The notes under the pieces are model-generated. The model did no database searches. It had not been told where the DNA came from and saw only the letters and a list, made by a program, of their open reading frames with translations. Below, in pieces: positions 41,585 to 50,349 of a stretch of 64,000 nt of DNA (positions within the stretch are counted from its first letter, which is position 1; every line of letters starts with the position of its first letter). The position numbers and the translations under genes are program-made. Source of the DNA: Persephonella hydrogeniphila (GTDB lineage Bacteria > Aquificota > Aquificia > Aquificales > Hydrogenothermaceae); assembly GCF_900215515.1 (NCBI RefSeq), contig NZ_OBEI01000005.1, positions 50,429 to 114,428 of the forward strand, read 5' to 3'.

Positions 41585-43642
41585 ATGAGAAAGCTTTTAG
41601 CAGCAGGACTGTTAGTACCGGCAATTGTCTCTTTCTCTTCAGGACAGGAGATAATAAAAGTAAAAAAGATCACCGTTGCTGAAGAGATATCAGAGCAGGA
41701 AACAGTAGGAGAAACAAAAGAAACCACACAGGAAGAGATAAAAATCACAAGACAGATCGATGTTGGAGAGATACTTTCTTCAATCTTTCCTGAAGTAAAT
41801 CATATAAGAAAAGGAGGAACAGCAAATGATATTACAATAAGAGGATTTGGTAGAGATAACATAAATGTTCTTCTTGACGGAATGAGAATATACGGTGCAT
41901 GTCCTAACAGAATGGACCCTGCGATATTCCATATGTCAACAAGGCAAGTAAAAGAAGTAAGAATACAGGAAGGTCCTTTTGATGTTGAAAATCAGGGATC
42001 TCTGGCAGGCGTTGTTAACCTTATATCAAAAGACCCTGAAGCAGGTAAAGGAGGCTCCGTATATTTTACAGGAGGATACTTTAACTATCTTCACGGAGGT
42101 TTTGATGCTTATGTCGGAAATGATCTAATAAAAGTTCTTGTAGGGTACAGCAAGCAATACTCCAAACCTTATGAGTCAGGAGAAGGGAAGAAAATAACGG
42201 AATACCCAACAGGAAACTCCGCTTATAAATCATCTGAAAAAGATCATACAGCCTTTGATATAGACAGTGTATGGACAAAATTAGTTATCACTCCAGACAA
42301 TGATAATGAGGTAAAAATAAACTACGCATTTGATGAAGCAAAAGATGTTCTGTACCCATATCTTATGATGGACGCAGTCTACGATAGAACCCACAGAGTA
42401 AACGGTGAGTACTACATAAAATCCCTTGGTATTAAAATCTCTGCATACTGGAATTTTGTAAAACACGACATGCAGGATAGATGGAGAGTTAGCTCTAATA
42501 TGTGGGCATCCCGCGGTTATGGAATGAGAACCCTTGCAAAAACAAAAACTTATGGGGCAAAAATAGAGAAAGAATGGAAGATTTCAGGTGTTCAACTAAA
42601 AACAGGAATAGATGCATATCTTAGAAATTGGAGAGCTGACAACACTCTGATGAGCTTAGACAACAGGGGAATGATCCCTAATGTTGATATTAAAAATATC
42701 GGAGCTTTTATAAAAGGGGCAAAACCTATCGGAAATATTATAGTATCTGCAGGGCTTAGAATAGACAGTACAAAATCTGAAGCAGACAGAGAAGCTCTTG
42801 GAACTGCAAACCAAAATCTGTATAGCTCTTACTACTCCAATTACGATCTATCACAGACAGACACATATCTGAGCGGAAATATTGTTGCAAGATACAAAAT
42901 AGATAAGAGATCCTCTGTATATGTAGGCTTTGGTCACACAGTAAGAGTTCCTGATCCTGAAGAAAGGTATATAGCGCTGAAAAAACCAATGACAAAACCA
43001 AACTGGGTAGGAAATCCAAATCTCGATCCTACACAGAACAATGAACTGGATGCAGGATTTGAGTATTACAAAGGTTTATTTGGAATAAAAGGAAACATTT
43101 TTTATAGTGATTTAACGGACTATATTTATCTCACAAGAATCTCGCCAGTAGCTCCACCTGAAACAAAACCTGCAACCTCTTACCAGAACATAGATGCCCA
43201 TATCTACGGTGGAGATATAACAGTTGTAGGAATGCTTACAGATACTATTTCTGTAGAAGCTGGAGCCGCTTATCAGAGAGGCAGGAAGGACAGCGGAAAT
43301 TACACAGATAAAGATCTTGCAGAGATACCACCTCTAAAAACAAGAGTTGCTTTAAAATACGATAACGGAACAGTTTTCGGTCAGATAGAAGGCATTTACG
43401 CCTCAAGACAAAACGATGTTGACAGTGATCTTCAAGAAAAGGAAACAAAATCCTATTATGTAGTTAATATAAAAACCGGTCTAAATGCAGGAAACAGGGC
43501 TTTTATCGGGTTGGGAATTGACAATCTGTTTGATAAAAACTACTACACCCATCTGTCTTATTTGAGAAATCCATTCCAAGCAGGAACAAAAATACCTGAA
43601 CCTGGGAGATTTGTTTATATGAATGTGATATACAGATTCTAA
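41585..43642 (+). CDS. TonB-dependent copper receptor (OprC/NosA-like)
   Basis: 685 residues. Signal peptide, then a plug domain (VGEILSSIFPEVNHIRKGG, DITIRGFGRDNINVLLDGMRIYGA) and a 22-strand-type barrel ending in an aromatic residue (VIYRF). In the plug loop GACPNRMDP, Cys106 and Met110 form the CxxxM motif that binds copper in OprC of Pseudomonas; HM follows at 116-117. It should import copper across the outer membrane, fitting NosZ needs. AAGGAGGG precedes the ATG. A strong terminator follows. Confidence 0.88.
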   Translation: MRKLLAAGLLVPAIVSFSSGQEIIKVKKITVAEEISEQETVGETKETTQEEIKITRQIDVGEILSSIFPEVNHIRKGGTANDITIRGFGRDNINVLLDGMRIYGACPNRMDPAIFHMSTRQVKEVRIQEGPFDVENQGSLAGVVNLISKDPEAGKGGSVYFTGGYFNYLHGGFDAYVGNDLIKVLVGYSKQYSKPYESGEGKKITEYPTGNSAYKSSEKDHTAFDIDSVWTKLVITPDNDNEVKINYAFDEAKDVLYPYLMMDAVYDRTHRVNGEYYIKSLGIKISAYWNFVKHDMQDRWRVSSNMWASRGYGMRTLAKTKTYGAKIEKEWKISGVQLKTGIDAYLRNWRADNTLMSLDNRGMIPNVDIKNIGAFIKGAKPIGNIIVSAGLRIDSTKSEADREALGTANQNLYSSYYSNYDLSQTDTYLSGNIVARYKIDKRSSVYVGFGHTVRVPDPEERYIALKKPMTKPNWVGNPNLDPTQNNELDAGFEYYKGLFGIKGNIFYSDLTDYIYLTRISPVAPPETKPATSYQNIDAHIYGGDITVVGMLTDTISVEAGAAYQRGRKDSGNYTDKDLAEIPPLKTRVALKYDNGTVFGQIEGIYASRQNDVDSDLQEKETKSYYVVNIKTGLNAGNRAFIGLGIDNLFDKNYYTHLSYLRNPFQAGTKIPEPGRFVYMNVIYRF

Positions 43643-43685
43643 CCGGCCTGCTGCCAATTGTTTTGCTGCTCTTGGCGTGTTGTTT

Positions 43686-44777
43686 TCAATGCCTGCCTAA
43701 AGAGGCAGGCTTTTTTAATCTTAGATTTTGAAGGTCTATACCAAATCTAACAATATTTCCTGTTGGGGAATAAAGTTCAACTCTGTTCTTACCTGATTTT
43801 TTAGCCCTGTAAAGGGCGACATCAGCATTTTTTATGAGCTCTGCTACATTTTCTGTTCCTGTAAATTCAGCGACACCTGCACTTACTGTTACTTTTCCAA
43901 TCTCCGGCATATACGCAGATTCTACAGCCATTCTTATCTTTTCTGCTGTTATTTTTCCTCCGACAATATCTGTTCCGGGACAGATAACAATAAATTCTTC
44001 ACCTCCGAGCCTTCCTACAGTATCAACATTTCTTGTTACATTTTTCAAAATTCTCGAAAACTCCGACAAAACCATATCACCTACATCATGCCCATATTTA
44101 TCGTTTATCTGCTTAAAATTATCTATATCAAAAAGAATCACACACAGATTTTTATCAACCCTTTTTGCTCTCTCAATCTCATCCTCAAGTTTTGAAAATA
44201 TGTAGTATCTGTTGTACAGACCTGTAAGCTGGTCTGTTACAGCAAGTCTTGATACTTCATTATAAGAACGGAGTAGAGCTTCCTCAAATATATAAGCAAG
44301 AAGCATTACTATGGTGTATGCGATAAGAGCCTGTCTTATCTCAACTGTAGAGTAAGCTATAGAAATATACCCTGCACTATCTAAAACTACCAAAAGAACA
44401 ACAATAGTAAAAAAAGCCACATTCCACAGAACTCCACCTTTATTTCCTTTCAGGAAAAAAGCAAGCAAAGGAAATGTGTAAATCCAGTATATACCTGTGT
44501 TACGGTATCCACCGTCTACAAGAATACCACAGATAAGCAGAAGCATACCTACAAGAATAAAACTTTCTGCGATCCTAACATTTCTTGTCAGTTTTAGCAG
44601 GATGGCATTTAGAATTCCGCCGGCAGCTATCATTGTTTCAAAAAGAGCCATATCTTTATCGCCGTCTAAAAAATTCAAAAATGCTATTGCCAGCAGAACT
44701 ACAGAACCTATTGAGGTAAAGATATAGATAAGTTTTATCTTATCAAACTCAAGAGAAGAAACTTTATTATCGTTCAA
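43686..44777 (-). CDS. Membrane diguanylate cyclase
   Basis: 363 residues. Five to six membrane helices in the first 175 residues, no periplasmic domain, then GGDEF. The active site reads GGEEF and an RNVD (RxxD) inhibitory site precedes it, so it is a product-inhibited cyclase. The start is uncertain: the TTG at 44777 has GGGAGG only one base away, and no better in-frame start is seen. The C-terminus (KKPASLGRH) is encoded by the terminator hairpin of the opposite gene, so its last residues are likely not functional. Confidence 0.88.
   Translation of the reverse strand: MNDNKVSSLEFDKIKLIYIFTSIGSVVLLAIAFLNFLDGDKDMALFETMIAAGGILNAILLKLTRNVRIAESFILVGMLLLICGILVDGGYRNTGIYWIYTFPLLAFFLKGNKGGVLWNVAFFTIVVLLVVLDSAGYISIAYSTVEIRQALIAYTIVMLLAYIFEEALLRSYNEVSRLAVTDQLTGLYNRYYIFSKLEDEIERAKRVDKNLCVILFDIDNFKQINDKYGHDVGDMVLSEFSRILKNVTRNVDTVGRLGGEEFIVICPGTDIVGGKITAEKIRMAVESAYMPEIGKVTVSAGVAEFTGTENVAELIKNADVALYRAKKSGKNRVELYSPTGNIVRFGIDLQNLRLKKPASLGRH
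43691..43716 (+). terminator. Rho-independent terminator of the copper receptor gene
   Basis: Perfect 8-bp GC-rich stem (GCCTGCCT / AGGCAGGC) with an AAAG loop, followed by TTTTTT. It lies inside the 3' end of the convergent diguanylate cyclase gene, whose last codons read through it. Confidence 0.9.
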
Positions 44778-44878
44778 ACCTCCCTACCCCAAAAGAAAAA
44801 AATTTCCCCAAAACATAAAAAATATAATAAAATTCAGTAAGTTTTGCAAAACTATTCAATTAGGGTATATATTAGATT

Positions 44879-45901
44879 ATGCTTAAAATACTGTCCAAGA
44901 TTTACGGATCTCTTGCAAAAGTAAGAAGATACACATACGAGAAAGGTTTAATCCAAAAACACAAACTTCCCATTCCCGTTATATCAATAGGAAATCTCTC
45001 TGTAGGAGGAACAGGAAAAACTCCCCTTACAATTTTTACAGCAAAAAAGTTGATTGAAAGGGGATATTCTGTGACTGTTCTATCAAGAGGATACAAGAGA
45101 AAAAGCAGAGGGACAGTTATAGTGAGGAACAGGAACAAAATTCTCGTCAACTGGGAAGAAGCAGGGGATGAGCCTTTCTTAATAGCAAAAAACAATATCC
45201 CTGTTGTGGTATCAGAAAACAGATATGCAGCAGGTCTTAAAGCGATAGAGGAAATAAATCCAGACATATTTATACTTGATGATGGTTTTCAACATTTTCA
45301 GCTACACAGAGATGTAAATATTCTTGTTTTCGATGCCACAAAACCGTTCTGGGAAGACAGTCTACTACCATCAGGAAGACTAAGGGAACCACCAGAATTT
45401 TATAGATATGCAGACATTCTTATAATTAACAGATTAGAAAAAGTAGAAAATAAGGAAGAGATCATCTCAAAGATACAAAAATTAAAGAAAAAATTTTTTA
45501 TATCACAGGAAAAAATAGACGGGCTAACAGATCTAGAAAATAGTTACCGTCTTGAAACACTGTCAGGAAAAAATATAGGTGTTTTTTCAGGTCTTGGGAA
45601 TAACCCTCAGTTTTTCAATACTGTTGAAAAATTATCAAAAAAGATAGGATTTAAAATCACAGAAAAAAATTCTTATCCAGATCATTACGATTATTCACAG
45701 CTCCAGTTGAGCAACAATCCAGACTTATGGCTGACAACAGAAAAGGATATAATAAAAATCAGGCCAGAATATATAAAAAAGTACAGAATAATGGCTCTAA
45801 AATACACATTAAAGCTTGATGAAGATTTTATAAACTATTTAGAAAAAAGAATTTTTTACGATAAGGTAAAAAACAGTCATCTGGAGTATAGAGATGTTTG
45901 A
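44879..45901 (+). CDS. lpxK: Tetraacyldisaccharide 4'-kinase
   Basis: 340 residues. P-loop SVGGTGKTPL, then SRGYKRKSRG, DEPFLIAK, DDGFQHFQLHRD and SLLPSGRLREP, all LpxK hallmarks. Phosphorylates the lipid A disaccharide at position 4' on the inner membrane. The N-terminal helix (1-20) is amphipathic rather than a clear membrane helix. No strong binding site precedes the ATG; a TATATT about ten bases upstream suggests a very short leader. Overlaps scpA by eight bases. Confidence 0.95.
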   Translation: MLKILSKIYGSLAKVRRYTYEKGLIQKHKLPIPVISIGNLSVGGTGKTPLTIFTAKKLIERGYSVTVLSRGYKRKSRGTVIVRNRNKILVNWEEAGDEPFLIAKNNIPVVVSENRYAAGLKAIEEINPDIFILDDGFQHFQLHRDVNILVFDATKPFWEDSLLPSGRLREPPEFYRYADILIINRLEKVENKEEIISKIQKLKKKFFISQEKIDGLTDLENSYRLETLSGKNIGVFSGLGNNPQFFNTVEKLSKKIGFKITEKNSYPDHYDYSQLQLSNNPDLWLTTEKDIIKIRPEYIKKYRIMALKYTLKLDEDFINYLEKRIFYDKVKNSHLEYRDV

Positions 45902-46523
45902 TGAAAAAGTAGAGAAACATCCCTTTGATATTGTTCTGAAGCTAATAATAAACGGAGAAATAGACCCGTGGAATGTTGATATAGTAGAGCTTGCAGACAA
46001 ATATTTACAAGAGATCAAAAATATGTATCTGCCTGATCTCAGGCTTGCATCAAAAGCTCTTGCTGCAGCAGCACTGCTTTTAAAAATGAAAGCAGATGCA
46101 CTTCAGATAGGCGAAGATAAAGAAGATGAAGAAAAAGCATCGAGAAAACGGGTTTTTGGCATTAAAAGATTTTATACAATAGATGAGATAGCACATGTCC
46201 TGAAAAAGTATATAGCACCAGTTATAGAGTTCAAACCAAAAAGGAAATACACAAGGAGAAAACCATACACAAGGAAAAAGAAAAAATTAGAAATACCACT
46301 GTTTCATGCTACACTTGAGGAAACTATAGAAGCTTTAGAAAAAGAATTTGAAGCATTAGAAGGATTTATCTCCTTATCTGAACTTAACCATCCAAATAAA
46401 ACTCAGGCTTTTGTTGCACTGTTGTTTCTTAACTATGAAGGTGTGATAAATATCTATCAGGAAGAAGAGTTTGGAGAGATATACATCGAGAAAAATCAAC
46501 AAAAACTCAAAAAGATCGCATAA
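45894..46523 (+). CDS. scpA: Segregation and condensation protein A
   Basis: 209 residues. N-terminal SMC-contact region HPFDIVLKLIINGEIDPWNVDIVELADKY, then LASKALAAAALLLKMKADAL, a basic linker (RRKPYTRKKKKLE) and a winged-helix C-terminus (FVALLFLNYEGVINIYQEEEFG). Kleisin subunit of the SMC-ScpAB complex that compacts chromosomes. Coupled to lpxK by overlap; scpB is not next to it. Confidence 0.88.
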   Translation: MFDEKVEKHPFDIVLKLIINGEIDPWNVDIVELADKYLQEIKNMYLPDLRLASKALAAAALLLKMKADALQIGEDKEDEEKASRKRVFGIKRFYTIDEIAHVLKKYIAPVIEFKPKRKYTRRKPYTRKKKKLEIPLFHATLEETIEALEKEFEALEGFISLSELNHPNKTQAFVALLFLNYEGVINIYQEEEFGEIYIEKNQQKLKKIA

Positions 46524-46547
46524 CTGGTTTTTACTCTTAAACTGGAG

Positions 46548-46553
46548 TATAAT
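46548..46553 (+). promoter_or_regulatory. -10 element for the six-cysteine protein gene
   Basis: A perfect TATAAT lies 30 bases before the ATG at 46583, in the only gap between scpA and that gene. The -35 region is poor (TGGTTT at 46525-46530). Confidence 0.4.
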
Positions 46554-46582
46554 CTCTTCTCAACAAATATCTGGAGGATTCT

Positions 46583-46882
46583 ATGAAAAAGCTTTTTTCC
46601 CTTGTTTTTTCTCTCACTCTCTTTTCTGTGGCTTTTTCTGGAGAAATAGAGAACGCCTGCAATGCTTATGTATCAATACTTGATTCCTGTGACGTAGATG
46701 GGTACGATTGTGAAGAGCTTGGGAAAGCCCTTGAAAACTCTCTTCTTAAGAAGAATGTAAATTCAGAAACAGCAAAGCATTTTCACCAGCAGTGTGTAAA
46801 AGTATGCAGCCTACCTGAAGGAAAGTACAAACAGATAAGAGAAGAGATTAAAAATGCCTGTATAAAAAGTCTGAAAGAGTAA
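46583..46882 (+). CDS. Secreted six-cysteine hypothetical protein
   Basis: 99 residues. Clear Sec signal ending VAFSG. The mature part (about 80 residues) has six cysteines, at 26, 36, 43, 71, 75 and about 92, in a helical context (NACNAYVSILDSC, QQCVKVCSL). They probably form three disulfides. CVKVC could also bind metal. No known family recognised. GGAGG precedes the ATG and a terminator follows, so it is a monocistronic gene. Confidence 0.7.
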   Translation: MKKLFSLVFSLTLFSVAFSGEIENACNAYVSILDSCDVDGYDCEELGKALENSLLKKNVNSETAKHFHQQCVKVCSLPEGKYKQIREEIKNACIKSLKE

Positions 46883-46905
46883 AAAGGGAGAAAAACTCCC
46901 CTTTT
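46881..46905. terminator. Bidirectional terminator
   Basis: A-tract, five GC-rich pairs (GGGAG/CTCCC) closed by four A-T pairs with one mismatch, and a T-tract. Shared by the six-cysteine gene and the convergent peroxiredoxin gene. Confidence 0.7.
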
Positions 46906-47563
46906 ACAGATTTTTGTGGCAGAACCACCAGTCGTAACACTCTATTTCACCGGCTTCAGCCTTTTTAAGCCTTTCTTTAGCTTCCTCTTCACTTGTTGCA
47001 GGAGGAACAATTACATGATCTTTTACAAGCTCATTCTCTGGCCAGTTTGCAGGTGTGGCAACTCCGTATTTGTCCGTGGTTTGTAGAGCTTTAACAACTC
47101 TAACTATTTCATCTATATTTCTTCCTACTTCTTGAGGATAGTACAGGATAAGTCTTATAACTCCTTTGTCGTCTACAATAAATACAGCCCTTACAGTGTT
47201 GGTTCCTTTTTTAGGGTGTATCATTCCAAGCTGTTTAGCCACTTCTCCCATATCATCAGCAATTATAGGAAAAGTAATCTCTACTCCTGTTTTTTCCTTT
47301 ATCCACTCTACCCATTTGATGTGGGAAAATACCTGATCTACAGACAGTCCTATAAGCTCACAGTTTAACTGATCAAACTGTTCTTTCCTCTTTTGGAAAG
47401 CTACAAACTCTGTTGTACAAACAGGAGTAAAATCTGCCGGATGGCTGAATAAAACAAACCATTTTCCTGCATAGTTGTCTGGAAGTTTTTTAACTCCATG
47501 TGTTGTTTTTACTTCTAATTGAGGAAATTTATCTCCAATTACAGGAATTCTGATCTCTTCCAT
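46904..47563 (-). CDS. Peroxiredoxin, Prx6/archaeal thioredoxin-peroxidase type
   Basis: 219 residues from the ATG at 47563, eight bases after AAAGGAGG; a GTG at 47572 overlaps that site. Peroxidatic Cys in FTPVCTTEF (about residue 49). The C-terminus extends to [12 protein letters not shown], two further cysteines as in the decameric peroxidases of Aeropyrum and other thermophiles. Reduces H2O2 and alkyl hydroperoxides. Alone in its transcript, divergent from the radical SAM gene over a palindrome. Confidence 0.92.
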   Translation of the reverse strand: MEEIRIPVIGDKFPQLEVKTTHGVKKLPDNYAGKWFVLFSHPADFTPVCTTEFVAFQKRKEQFDQLNCELIGLSVDQVFSHIKWVEWIKEKTGVEITFPIIADDMGEVAKQLGMIHPKKGTNTVRAVFIVDDKGVIRLILYYPQEVGRNIDEIVRVVKALQTTDKYGVATPANWPENELVKDHVIVPPATSEEEAKERLKKAEAGEIECYDWWFCHKNL

Positions 47564-47590
47564 CTCCTGCACCTCCTTTGATTTTTTTAT

Positions 47591-47619
47591 TTTTTACATA
47601 TTATTAATATATGTAAAAA
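47591..47619. promoter_or_regulatory. Inverted repeat (11-bp arms) upstream of the peroxiredoxin gene
   Basis: TTTTTACATAT and ATATGTAAAAA are perfect inverted arms spaced by seven bases, in the gap between the peroxiredoxin and radical SAM genes. Such a site fits an operator for an oxidative-stress regulator, but it does not match the PerR or Fur box well. Confidence 0.5.
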
Positions 47620-47660
47620 CTGAGATATTTAAAGTACTATTATAAGATTTTTTAACAATA

Positions 47661-48566
47661 ATGAAATCAACCCCATCATACATTAAGCTTTACGAAGAGG
47701 GAAAACTAAAAGAGCGTGTTGAGAAAGCATACTCTATGCTTGAAAGTTGCAATGTATGTCCCCACAGCTGTAAGGTAAACAGACTGAAAGGAGAAAAAGG
47801 TTTTTGTAAAACAGCAGAAAATGTAAAAGTTGCTTCTTTCTTTCCCCACAGAGGAGAAGAGTTCCCAATAAGAGGATACTACGGGAGCGGAACTATCTTT
47901 ATATCTTACTGTAATATGAGATGTGTCTACTGTCAGAACTACGATATAAGTCATCTTGGAGAGGGAAAAGAATATACACCTGAAGAGATCGCTGGTATTA
48001 TGCTATATCTGCAGGAAGAAGGTTGTCATAATATAAACTGGGTTACCCCCTCCCATGTCGTTCCACAGTTGCTTAAGGCTCTGTACATAGCTGTTAAAAA
48101 GGGATTAAAGATTCCTATCGTTTATAACACATCTTCCTACGACAATCCTGAAACAGTTGAACTTCTTTATGGTATAGTTGATATTTACCTACCTGATATT
48201 AAATATCTCAATGGAGATTTTGCAAGAAAATACTCTAAAGTAAAAAATTATCCAGAAGTAGCAAAACAAGTAATAAAAATGATGTTTAATCAGGTGGGAA
48301 ATCTGAAAACAGATGAAAGAGGAATAGCTTACAGAGGAGTTCTTGTAAGGCATCTTGTTTTACCAAACGGTATATCAACCACAAAAGAAGTTCTTGATTT
48401 TTTATACACTGTATCCCCACACATCTATGTAAACATAATGGCTCAGTACCATCCCTATTACAAAGCATGCGATTATCCTGAGCTATGCAGAAGAATTACA
48501 GATGAAGAGTACAGGCAGGCTGTAGAGTACGCACGCACACTGGGACTTAATTTAGTTATAGATTAA
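47661..48566 (+). CDS. Radical SAM protein of the PflX/COG1313 group
   Basis: 301 residues. CNVCPHSCKVNRLKGEKGFC is the N-terminal Cys-rich segment typical of this group, and the radical SAM cluster motif is CNMRCVYCQN (CxxxCxxC). VTPSHVVPQLL and YLPDIKYLNGDFARKYS are family motifs. Activates an unknown target by generating a 5'-deoxyadenosyl radical; members were annotated as pyruvate formate-lyase activating enzyme homologues but no pfl gene is near. No binding site precedes the ATG; a TATTATAAG at 47638-47646 suggests a nearly leaderless message. Confidence 0.87.
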   Translation: MKSTPSYIKLYEEGKLKERVEKAYSMLESCNVCPHSCKVNRLKGEKGFCKTAENVKVASFFPHRGEEFPIRGYYGSGTIFISYCNMRCVYCQNYDISHLGEGKEYTPEEIAGIMLYLQEEGCHNINWVTPSHVVPQLLKALYIAVKKGLKIPIVYNTSSYDNPETVELLYGIVDIYLPDIKYLNGDFARKYSKVKNYPEVAKQVIKMMFNQVGNLKTDERGIAYRGVLVRHLVLPNGISTTKEVLDFLYTVSPHIYVNIMAQYHPYYKACDYPELCRRITDEEYRQAVEYARTLGLNLVID

Positions 48567-48616
48567 TACAGGCACAGATGATCACAGCTATAAATCTTTT
48601 CATATTAATATCTCTT

Positions 48617-49486
48617 TTAATCAAGGGAAAGTCTTTTTTCTCTGCTTTCAGATAAAATTCTTATAAGATTATCTTCATCTTCTTTCTGTATATACTCTTT
48701 CAGTTTTTCCATCGACTGGATAAAACGTTCTATAGTATGAACAACATTATCTTTGTTTTCTATAAAGATATCCTTCCACACTGTAGGAGAACTTGCAGCG
48801 ATTCTTGTAAAATCTTTAAATCCAGCTCCCGGATAAAGAAAAAGATCTATTCCTGTTTCCTTTGACAGCTCTATCAAAGCATCAACAAGGGCAAAAGCCA
48901 CAGCATGTGGAAGATGTGACACACTGGCAAAAACAAAATCATGGGTATGGGGATCCATAACTTCTACCTTTGCACCTAAATCAGTCCAGAACTTTTCAAG
49001 CCTTTTCGTACTTTCATCTTCCCTATCAATTGTCAGTATTAGCTTTTTCCCTTTAAAAAGACCAACAACAGCATTTTCTATGCCCTCTTTTTCTGTTCCT
49101 GCTATAGGGTGGGCTCCTATGAATTTTACCGGTGAGAGAATATTTTGAATTTTTTCAACAAGACTTCCTTTTACACTTCCTACATCTGTAACTACAGTGT
49201 CTTTTCTTAAGAAGGGTTTAATCTTTTTTGCGATCTCTTCAAATGTTTTAACAGGAGTTGCCAGTATAACAAGATCTATCTCATCCCACGGAATATCTTC
49301 AAGCTGTGTATAAGCCTCATCTACTGCTTGAAGCTCAACTGCTTTTTTTACTCTTTCAGATGAAAGATCAAATCCGTATATTTTTCCCCTATAGCCTGAA
49401 CTTTTTAGTGAAACAGCTATGGAACCTCCGATAAGACCGAGACCTATTATAAGTATATTTTTAAAACCGCCAAAATCTTTATCCAA
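48617..49486 (-). CDS. tyrA: Prephenate (or arogenate) dehydrogenase
   Basis: 289 residues; start TTG at 49486 with GAAGGTGA upstream. NAD(P)-binding GLGLIGGSIA, then ATPVKTF, VTDVGSVKG and GAHPIAGTEKEG with the catalytic His. HLPHAVAFALVDAL forms the dimer domain. Last steps of tyrosine synthesis. No ACT or chorismate mutase domain attached. Confidence 0.93.
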   Translation of the reverse strand: MDKDFGGFKNILIIGLGLIGGSIAVSLKSSGYRGKIYGFDLSSERVKKAVELQAVDEAYTQLEDIPWDEIDLVILATPVKTFEEIAKKIKPFLRKDTVVTDVGSVKGSLVEKIQNILSPVKFIGAHPIAGTEKEGIENAVVGLFKGKKLILTIDREDESTKRLEKFWTDLGAKVEVMDPHTHDFVFASVSHLPHAVAFALVDALIELSKETGIDLFLYPGAGFKDFTRIAASSPTVWKDIFIENKDNVVHTIERFIQSMEKLKEYIQKEDEDNLIRILSESREKRLSLD

Positions 49487-49503
49487 TCACCTTCACCTCT
49501 TAT

Positions 49504-50349
49504 TTATTTAACAAGTAAGACAGGTATCGGCGATTTATGAATTATAAATGATGTTGTACTTCCGAGAATAAGTTCTTTTATCCTGCTTTCTCCGTAAGCT
49601 CCCATAGTAACAAGCTGATATTTATTTCTGTTATCCAGTATGAACTTTTCTAATTCTTCATCTGGATACCCGTACAAAAATTCAAGTTCGTATGGAATAT
49701 CAAGGTTGCTTTCTAAAAGCTCTTTTATATGTTTCTCTTTTTCTTCAGACTTTTCTTCAAAAACTGTAATTACTGTTAAATTTTCTATGCCTATATCTTT
49801 ATATATCTCATTCAGATACTGTGCAGCATGAACAGATTTTTCTCTACCGTCAAAGGCAAGAATAACATTTTTTATTTCCATAAATCTGTCTGTTGTTATC
49901 ATTACAGGACATTTCGATTTTCTGGCTACTGCTTCAGATGTAGATCCTAAGAAAAGAGGAGCAAATTTGTTATGTATTCCTGTTTTGCCTACTATTATAA
50001 GATCTTCAGGGTCTGCCATATCGACAAGTTCATTGGCAACAATACCGAATGCCTGTGCTATTGAGCAGTCTGCACCTGCTTCTCTGCATCTCTGCGCAAA
50101 CTCATCAAGAAGAGCCTTTCCTCTTTCATCTAAAATCTCTTTAAGTTTTGGTGTTATGTCAGCATAAGTTGTAAAACCGAGAGCCCCAGCCAAATCCTCA
50201 ATAAAAGGTGTCTCAAGTAACCTTATATCAACTATATGAACACCAACAACAGGTCTTTTGAGTTTTTTTGAAAAGTAAATACCATAATCTGCTGCCGTCC
50301 ATGAACTTTTGGAACCATCGATCCCTACAAGAATTCTTCCAACCATCAT
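49504..50349 (-). CDS. Universal stress protein with two UspA domains
   Basis: 281 residues. First domain: GRILVGIDGSKSSW, then VGKTGIHNKFAPLFLGST, matching the ATP-binding G-x2-G-x9-GS motif. Second domain: ILAFDGREKS and MGAYGESRIKELILGSTT. Tandem Usp proteins respond to stress and often to energy or acid signals. Overlaps the CDF gene by four bases; alternative ATG at 50346 also fits. Confidence 0.92.
   Translation of the reverse strand: MMVGRILVGIDGSKSSWTAADYGIYFSKKLKRPVVGVHIVDIRLLETPFIEDLAGALGFTTYADITPKLKEILDERGKALLDEFAQRCREAGADCSIAQAFGIVANELVDMADPEDLIIVGKTGIHNKFAPLFLGSTSEAVARKSKCPVMITTDRFMEIKNVILAFDGREKSVHAAQYLNEIYKDIGIENLTVITVFEEKSEEKEKHIKELLESNLDIPYELEFLYGYPDEELEKFILDNRNKYQLVTMGAYGESRIKELILGSTTSFIIHKSPIPVLLVK

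Noticed and set aside
43653..43676. GCCAA/TTGGC inverted repeat just before the strong terminator
   Set aside because: Five-base stem with a 14-base loop and no T-tract; likely chance, the real terminator is at 43691-43716.
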